Positions 57,847 to 64,000 of a stretch of 64,000 nt of DNA are shown here, piece by piece. The position numbers and the translations under genes are program-made. The notes beneath the pieces are model-generated. The model saw only the letters and a list, made by a program, of their open reading frames with translations. It did not search any database and was not told where the DNA came from. The stretch is from Blepharisma stoltei. Lineage: Eukaryota > Ciliophora > Heterotrichea > Heterotrichida > Blepharismidae. The DNA lies in assembly GCA_914767885.1 (NCBI GenBank), contig CAJZBQ010000054.1:310001-374000 (forward strand), written 5' to 3'. Positions within the stretch are counted from its first letter, which is position 1. Each line of letters starts with the position of its first letter.

Positions 57847-58024
57847 TAAGTAATAGGATATAGAATATCTTGATGAAAACTATTAAAATACGTTTTTAGA
57901 TATTCTGAAATCTAGATACATAAATCCAGTCAATAGAAAATGCTCTATCAATTAATTATTAAGATTTTTTCAAAAATTCAACTTCAGCGGAAATTCGCAG
58001 AAATGGATATTTTTAAATAAAAAA

Positions 58025-59365
58025 ATGAATTCATCTGGACTCACTCAAGAGCAGACAGAAGCTTTGGCTAATTTCCAAGCTATCACTGAATGCTGGGACA
58101 ATTCTATTGCATTGCAGCTTATGAAAAGGCACAATTGAGACGTCACTGTAGCATCTAATGAATTTTTTTCTCTTCTCTCAGAAGAAGCACATCTCCAAGA
58201 ACGACATAATTCAGATAGGCCCGCTCCCAGAAAAAAATCTCCATCTCGTCTTAATCAGCAAAACAATGCCCAGCCTGCACCTTCACAAATTCAGCCAAAT
58301 TGATCTATACGCTCTATAATCTCTTCAGGTGCTAGTGCTATTTATTCTAAAGCAAGCACATTGGTGTGAAACTTTTGAAATCTTTTTGTCCCCCCTGAAG
58401 TTCGTGGCGAAGAATCAGCAAGTGCTCGAGCCTTTGTCACAACTTTACAAAATTTAAAGACTCCTCTCATCCCTCCATTTAGCACAAGACACTTGCCTGA
58501 TATCTTATTAGATACAGCCAGCATAAAAAGACCTTTAATTATATATATAAACTCAAGAAATGTGCCTACAGAGTATTTAAGAGATATAATTTGTCACGAA
58601 GTGACAACTGCGTATATAACAGAAGGGTATTTAGCTTGAGGAGTAGATGAAAACTCCCAAGATGGTAAAATGGTGATTAGGCTATTGCAGGCTACGACAT
58701 TGCCGACATTAGCAGTTTTAAAGGTTAGAGACCCTGCAAAACCACAAGTTATAGATATAGAGCTTTTCTTTAAATTTTCCAGTCAAAAATGAAGAATTTA
58801 CCAATAGGAAATGTATGAAAAATCCTATAGGCTTGAAGGATGTGTACCATTTGATACTTTTCTTGAATTTTTAGATAAAAATTCAAGCCTTTTAAGACCT
58901 CACCAAAAAGCTCCAGAAGTGTCTCAGAGATTACTACAGGAAAGGATAATTAGAGAGCAGCAAGATAGGGAGCTAGAAGAAGCCGAAAGGATTGTTAGAG
59001 AAAGATATAAAGCTGAAGAAATTAAAAAAGCACAAATGAAAAAAGAGGAGGAAGAAGAAATGAAAAAGCAAATGATTGAAGAAGAAAAAAGAAAGCAAAA
59101 AGAAGAGAGTATAGGAGCTGAGCCAAATCCTGGGCCTGACATAGCTGCTATAAACTTTAGGATGCCTGATGGTAAAAAAATAGAGCGAAGGTTCCAAAAA
59201 GACAAAAAAATTGAAATCCTTTATGATTATATAGAAACCTCAGGGCTTAAGAATTTCGATATACTTACAAATTTTCCTTCAAAAGTTTTAGACGAAAAAC
59301 AAGTAACATTAGAAGCTGCTGGGCTCTTTCCAAAATCTGTTGTTTATGTTAGAGATAACTCATAA
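58025..59365 (+). CDS. FAF2/UBXD8-like UBA-UAS-UBX protein with an in-frame TAG
   Basis: ATG 58025, stop TAA 59363-59365, 447 codons in one frame. UBA-like start (EALANFQAITECWDNSIALQ), UAS thioredoxin-like region (RPLIIYINSRNVPTEYLRD), charged helix, and UBX domain (INFRMPDGKKIERRF, ending in KSVVYVRD). This is the order of FAF1/FAF2, p97 adaptors in ER-associated degradation. TAG at 58805-58807 interrupts the frame at the end of UAS. A 15-nt segment ending at this TAG (AGAATTTACCAATAG) would restore WEMYEKSYRLEG if spliced, but starts AG not GT. Could also be a mutation or error. Confidence 0.8.
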
Positions 59366-59409
59366 GGACTTGCTATTTAATATGGAAATCACCATTAATA
59401 ATCCTCTTA

Positions 59410-59856
59410 CTCCCCCTCCGTGAGCGAACTAAACCATTGAAAAAATCCCTATTTTTGTCCAAAAATTTTTTTAATCAAAAAATTTTGGTATAGAAGTGAT
59501 AATTATTATAATGAAATCTGTAGCTAATTCTGTTAAATTTTATTCAAAGTGCATTTTAAGGCATAGATTTTATATAGAAATTTCCCATAGATGGCGCAGT
59601 TTGCCCTTGATTTGCCCACTGTGAAAATTTTTTGGTTCGACCAGTACCATATGGTTTGGTCAAACCAAAAAATTTTTTCAGTGGGCAAATCAAGGGCAAA
59701 CTGCGCCATCTATGGGAAAATTCTATAAATTAAATAAATATATGATTCCAATTTTTGCGAATTTGGTTTTTCTAAATTTCGAAAAAAATTCTATAAAATT
59801 TTAAACCCTTTCGTGAGGAACAAAAATTTTTTTTTTCGTTCACGGAGGGGGAGTTA
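59410..59856. mobile_element. Family 1 element with nested Family 2 palindrome, intergenic
   Basis: TA at 59408-59409 and 59855-59856; ends CTCCCCCTCCGTGAGCGAAC and TTCGTTCACGGAGGGGGAG. Bases 59572-59727 are a Family 2 hairpin (TATAGAAATTTCCCATAGAT) matching 4270-4422. Confidence 0.88.
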
Positions 59857-59872
59857 GAAAAAACAAAGTTAT

Positions 59873-62422
59873 TTATCTTGAATTTGCTGCGGTATAATAT
59901 GAATCTTCACATACTATCATTTGATATATAAGAGGTATGAATTTAACATTTTCTTGCCCAATTATGTCGTGGAGTTGATGGTTTTCTTCATCTTCAGGAG
60001 GAGGATTCTAACTCCCCTTTAAATTGGAACGAAAAACTTTTTTTTCCAATTTTAAGGGGGTTATAGAAATTGCCCCACACCGGGAATTGAACCCACGTGT
60101 GGGGCCATTTTTGGTGCGTGGAAGTCGATTTCTACACACCAAAAATGGCCCCACATGTGGGTTCAATTCCTGGTGTGGGGCAATTATTATATTTTTTTTT
60201 TAAAAATATAAATTGAGCAAACTGCTTTTGAATTTTAATGATTTTATGAATAAAATAAATCAATTAACTCCCCCCCCCCCCCTCCGTGAGCGAACAAAAA
60301 AAATTTTGTTCAATCACGGAGGGGGGTTAATTTTTTTTTTTAAAAAAAATTTATATATAAATTTTATAAAAAATATTTTTTCGAAATTTAAAAAAATCCT
60401 AATTTGCAAAAAATGGGAAGCAAATATTAATTTAATTTGCAAAATTTATGTTTTAAAACGCAATTTGTTTAAAATTAAACAGAATTAGCTCTAGATTTCA
60501 TTATACTAATTATCACTTATATATCAAAATTTTTTTTCCATTAAAATTTTTTCTATAAAAAAAATTTTGTTCGCTCACGGAGGGTGGGTTTTTGGTCAAA
60601 AAATGGTGATTTTTCTAATGGTTTTGTTCGCTCACGGAGGGGGGGGGGGGGAGTAAGTGAAAATTATTTAAAAATAATATTTGTCTTTAACTTTTTCCAT
60701 AAATTTGTCAAAACTAATTTTATAAAAATTACCCAAAAAATGTAAATTTTACCGATTTTTGTCTAATTTAAAGTGGGAAGTAATTAGAAATTACTGATAA
60801 ATAGTCATAAGCTTGCATAAATTTAGATATCCCAATTCGAGACTCTAAATAACACCTCAGTGTTTCAATTCTTGCAAAAGCTGAATCACTGTCACTTATC
60901 CCTGGCAGAGGGACTCCTTCAGGAGTCAGGAAATTTGCCCTTGCAGGCTGGTTTTCTTCAAAGGATTCCTCTTCTTCGCTGTTAGCAGACTCCGGTCCTT
61001 CTCTTAAGCATTTGACGATATCTTCATACCTGGACTCATCTTTAGATACTCTTTTCTTTTCTTCTTCAGCTGGCTCATTTCTATTCCTTGGCTGCAAAAC
61101 TCTTTCCTTTTTCCTTTCTTCAGCAGGTGTATGAGGTCTAGAGTTCTCGTCCCTAGTATGTGAATCTTTTGTGGCGCTAGACAAAGGGTCTTCTTTTAAG
61201 CTTGCCCTTCTTTCTTCATTGGGGCTGATTTCTTTTGATAGAAAAGATTTCCCGAATTCATGCTTGGCTATTGTTTGTGATAAAAGTTCAGGAATTCTTG
61301 CACTTAAAAAGTCTTTTTCTAGGATTCGCTTTACTGAAGGGCGCTTGTGGGGATCTTTTTGTAGCATTTCGTCAATCAAGTCTCGTAGGTTTTGAGAATA
61401 GACTGAAGGAATGGAAGGATAAGTGCCTCTTAGGATTTTAACGACAAGTCCTTTCATTGAGCTTGCGTCAAAAGCATGCCTGAGGGTGACGATTTCATAA
61501 AGGATGCAGCCCAAACTCCATATATCTGATTTTTGATTATATGGCTTTTCTTGACAAATTTCGGGAGATAGATAGTATGGAGTTCCTATGGCTGTTTGTG
61601 CGCAGTCATATGTATGCTGCAGGACCCTTGAAATTCCGAAATCTCCTATTTTTACTTCTCCTTTAGACGTTAAAAAGACATTTTGAGTCTTTAGATCTCG
61701 ATGAAGAATTTTTCTATCATGAATGTGCTTAATTGCTAGACAAATTTGAACGAATCAATCAAGAATTACGTTTTCAGGGAATCCTTTTCCCATTTGTTTT
61801 TGCTTACTCCCATACCCTCCATGAGCTAACAAAACATTTTGCCCGATCACGGGTTCAATTTTTTTAAATAACAAATTTATATATATAAATATTATATAGT
61901 AAAGCTTCTTCGAAATTTAAAAAAAAAATATCCGAAATAATTTTAAAGCAAATATTATTTTAATTTGTGAAGTTTGCATTTTAAAATGCAAGCTGTTTAA
62001 AATAAAACAGAATTAGAGAGATTTCATTATAATAATTATCACTTTATATATCAAAATTTTTTTTCGCTCACGGAGGGTGGGTTTTCGTTCAAAAAATAGG
62101 GATTCTTCCAATGGTTTTGTTCGCTCACAGAGTGAGGGGAGTTAGCAATTTTTGTATACATATCTCCGCCGTCTGCATAATCCATAACTATGCATAAACA
62201 TTTCTTATCCATAAAGCTCTCCCTATAAGTGACAATATAAGGATGTCTCATGGCTTTTAAAACATGAACTTCATTGAGCGCTTCTTCTTTTTGTTTTCTA
62301 TCCATCCTCGAAACATCAATAATTTTCATGATGTAAAGCTTACGGTCAATTGTGCTTTGCACGAGCACAGCATGCCCAAAACTGCCTTTTCCAACAACTT
62401 TGACTTTTCGATACTTTTCCAT
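59873..62422 (-). CDS. NEK-family kinase, two IESs, one of them inside an intron
   Basis: Start at 62422 (complement; MEKYRKVKVVGKGSFGHAVLV), stop TAA at 59873-59875. Removing 61807-62144, 60011-60782 and a 15-nt intron gives 475 codons. Kinase landmarks: [56 protein letters not shown]. The tail NPPPEDEENHQLHD to IYQMIVCEDSYY resembles NEK1/NEK5 C-termini. TGA encodes Trp in LDWFVQ. NEK1-type kinases act in cilia and the cell cycle. In germline DNA the last exon is cut off by 772 nt. Confidence 0.92.
60062..60191. mobile_element. Palindromic element nested in Family 5 IES
   Basis: Inverted arms from AATTGCCCCACACCGGGAAT outward to TATA on both sides, with GTGTGGGGCCATTTTTGGTG near the tip. 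Confidence 0.85.
60267..60655. mobile_element. Family 1 element nested in Family 5 IES
   Basis: TA at 60265-60266 and 60654-60655; 14 C, then CTCCGTGAGCGAACAAAAA and hairpin; same arrangement and length (389) as the first MOK IES. Confidence 0.9.
61807..62144. mobile_element. Family 1 IES in NEK kinase domain
   Basis: TA at 61805-61806 and 62143-62144; ends CTCCCATACCCTCCATGAGC and TTCGCTCACAGAGTGAGGGG. Junction YTKIAKQKQMGKGFP is in frame. Confidence 0.9.
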
Positions 62423-62445
62423 TTATCAATTTAAATTAAGAATCC

Positions 62446-63119
62446 TGACTCCCCCCCCCCCCTTTAAATTGGAACTAAAAATTTTGCTCCAATTTAATAA
62501 ATTTGTTTAATAAAATGCTATTTACTCTTTATCCTTTAAAACAAAGCAAGATATAACTAAAATTTTATTATTAATTAATACGCCACTATTAATTGGTATC
62601 AAAACTATTTACACAAAAATTATTATTTTTTTTGATAAAAAAAATTAAAAAAAAAAAAATTTTAGAAAATTTATTAATCAAAGTGCTAATTTTGTTTAAA
62701 TAAGATGTTATTTATACTCTATTCTTTAAAATAAAGCAAGAGATAACTAAATTTTGAATTTTTGTAAAGAATTCGTATTGAGTTTATATCAAAGCTATTT
62801 AAATAAAAAATATCATTTTTATCAAAAAAAATAAAATTTTTTTGAAATTATTTTAAAAACAAAAAAAAATTCAATTTTTTTTAAAATTTACAATTAAGGA
62901 TAATAAATTTATTTAAATAAGATGCTCTTTATACTCTATTCTTTAAACAAGAGCAGGATACAACTAAATTTTTAATTTTATACATAAAAATTATGATTTA
63001 TATATATAAAATTTTTTATTATAAAATTAAATTTTGTTCCAATTTAAAGGGGTTTAATTTACCAAAAAAGTGGAAATTTTACCTATATATTTTGCTCCAA
63101 TTTAAAGGGGGGGGAGTGA
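62446..63119. mobile_element. Family 5 element with TGA rather than TA at its borders
   Basis: C12 then TTTAAATTGGAAC on the left and CCAATTTAAAGGGGGGGGAG on the right; two further internal copies of the end (62485-62500 and 63020-63050). Bordered by TGA on both sides. Intergenic, AT-rich core with a loosely repeated unit (ACTCTATTCTTTAAA-like, three times). Confidence 0.72.
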
Positions 63120-63180
63120 GCATTTATTTCCATTTTGAATTAATTCTAACTGCCATCAATTGTAGTTCATTAAATTTAGA

Positions 63181-64000
63181 TTAAAGTTCTCCAGATTGAG
63201 CATTTGGGAATAATGCTGATTTTATCTGGGCATTTCTCTTAAACTCTGTTTCATCTGATGGCCTTTCTTTGCTTAAGCTAGAATCTGCACTATAAATGGA
63301 TTCAACTTTCCTGACGTAAAAATCTGAAAAATCGTATGGCTTAAGAGTAACATCGCCTATAGGTGAATTCTTTGTATTTTGACTAAATTGATAAGGCTTC
63401 CCGGTTCCCTGTTTTAATTTGAAATCAATTTCTTTATCATTTTTAGCTCAGGAATGAGGAACTAATACATTTGTGTTACCATTTAATATTTTTTTGTTTT
63501 TGTCGATAAAAGTAAAATTGCCAAGTGATATACCTTTATATGAGTCATGCAAATTTCATAGTCGGAAGTTTAAGATACCATTTTTAATAACAGCGCTTGA
63601 TAAATATGCATCGGTGCTGTTTAATCCAAACAAATATAATGAATTATAGCACGAACTTGCTACAAGCTTGCTATATTCTTGACATCTCCTTAGAGATCTC
63701 TCTGCAGGTGAGTTTTCCCGTCGCAATGCATGGGTGCTCTACTTAGGTTTAAGACAAAGTTAGCTAGTGGCGAGCAAGTCCCAAACCTACATATTCTAAC
63801 GGCGCATGCAGTCACGCGCCATTGGCAACACCCGTAGAGGAGGATTCTGGAACCTGGAGTATGGAACTGCAGAGTAAGTCCTATAGTGGCTGAGCTGTCT
63901 TGCGACAGCCTCGTATGAGCTCGATTAATTGATCGGTATGCCGGCCAAAATTCTGATAAGAAATTAAGTAGTTAGCAATAACGAGATATCCTTAGAGACC
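63181..64000 (-). CDS. 3' part of an unrecognised gene, interrupted by a GC-rich element
   Basis: Read on the complement: the visible coding part runs from about 63696 to TAA at 63181-63183 (RSLRRCQEYSKLVASS to NAQSGEL). It includes NSLYLFGLNST, kelch-strand-like, then charged tail. Upstream coding lies beyond 63998, off the window. Two TGA read as Trp. No certain family. Confidence 0.6.
63697..63998. mobile_element. GC-rich direct-repeat-flanked element I
   Basis: ATCTCCTTAGAGA (63684-63696) and ATATCCTTAGAGA (63986-63998) flank a GC-rich, non-coding body. It interrupts the frame of the gene at the right edge. Confidence 0.68.

Larger units (their letters stand above)
60011..60782. mobile_element. 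Family 5 IES with two nested elements
   Basis: TA at 60009-60010 and 60781-60782. Ends ACTCCCCTTTAAATTGGAAC and ACTTCCCACTTTAAATTAGA (inward) are homologous inverted ends. Inside lie a palindrome (60062-60191) and a Family 1 element (60267-60655). Confidence 0.87.
60008..60794 (-). other. 15-nt intron split by an IES
   Basis: On the coding strand the intron would be GTAATTTCTAATTAG. Its first 12 bases are 60794-60783, then one TA from the IES border, then G at 60008. Without the DNA excision neither the 3' splice site nor the following exon adjoins. After excision the frame reads YLS then NPPPEDEEN. Without splicing, the joined DNA would stop at the TAG within the intron. Confidence 0.88.

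Noticed and set aside
58805..58807. UAG as a general sense (Gln) codon
   Set aside because: Many intact genes here end in TAG (eRF3, TBC, VAMP7, RBM25, FAB1-like), so TAG is a stop; the FAF2-like case is treated as local.

Overview
ORGANISM AND NATURE OF THE DNA. The window reads as germline (micronuclear) DNA of a heterotrich ciliate, most likely Blepharisma. Three things visible in the sequence support this. (1) In-frame TGA falls at conserved tryptophans in many genes (TBC, RAB2, BIR, MOK, PAQR, SURF1, transposase), while genes end only in TAA or TAG. (2) Introns are exactly 15 nt, GT...AG; eleven are read here. (3) Coding frames are broken by about 25 non-coding segments. Removing these at a shared TA, or at a longer direct repeat, restores one open frame. 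I checked codon arithmetic for every joined gene, and the total came to a whole number of codons in all but one (27991-28777, which has one extra base). Such segments are internal eliminated sequences (IESs). No macronuclear sequence was available, so excision itself is inferred.

LAYOUT. 0-10 kb: EF-hand protein, acylated IQ protein, ABHD5-like hydrolase, IQ/coiled-coil protein, PAQR receptor, F-box protein, RING protein. 11-15 kb: release factor eRF3, split by three insertions, one of them a triple nest. 15-22 kb: two unknown proteins, TBC RabGAP, RAB2, BIR protein, LITAF-like protein. 22-30 kb: membrane cyclic-nucleotide phosphodiesterase, MitoPLD/Zucchini-like nuclease, a damaged TPR-like locus, gamma-glutamyl hydrolase. 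31-38 kb: PIKfyve/Fab1-like kinase, coiled-coil protein, small membrane protein, B-box/kelch protein. 38-39.6 kb: intact DD34E Tc1/IS630-type transposase. 40-44 kb: tandemly duplicated kelch genes, one with two IESs and one with empty sites. 44-51 kb: SURF1, RanBP2-type zinc-finger protein, MFS carrier, MOK kinase. 51-64 kb: small acylated protein, VAMP7, MFI-like IQ protein, RBM25, MPN protein, FAF2/UBXD8-like protein, NEK kinase, and a gene running off the right edge.

INSERTED SEQUENCES. Two broad classes occur. Class 1 is AT-rich, TA-bounded elements with terminal inverted repeats or full palindromes. Family 1 has ends like CTCCCTCCGTGAGCGAACAA and about 17 copies; families 2-5 are smaller. 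Class 2 is GC-rich, non-coding segments of 300-550 bp flanked by 9-19 bp direct repeats that differ at every locus. They often carry a short tandem-repeat tail on one side and look like retroposons with target-site duplications. Their excision does not follow the TA rule. Elements nest inside one another up to three deep.

HOW IT WORKS TOGETHER. The genes form an ordinary, compact eukaryotic set for trafficking, signalling, RNA processing and mitochondria. In germline form many could not be expressed. By my arithmetic about 9.4 kb must leave precisely to make them readable. The strongest observations are a 15-nt intron split by an IES in the NEK gene, the kelch gene pair that records two IES insertions next to their empty sites, and the repeat-flanked GC-rich family.
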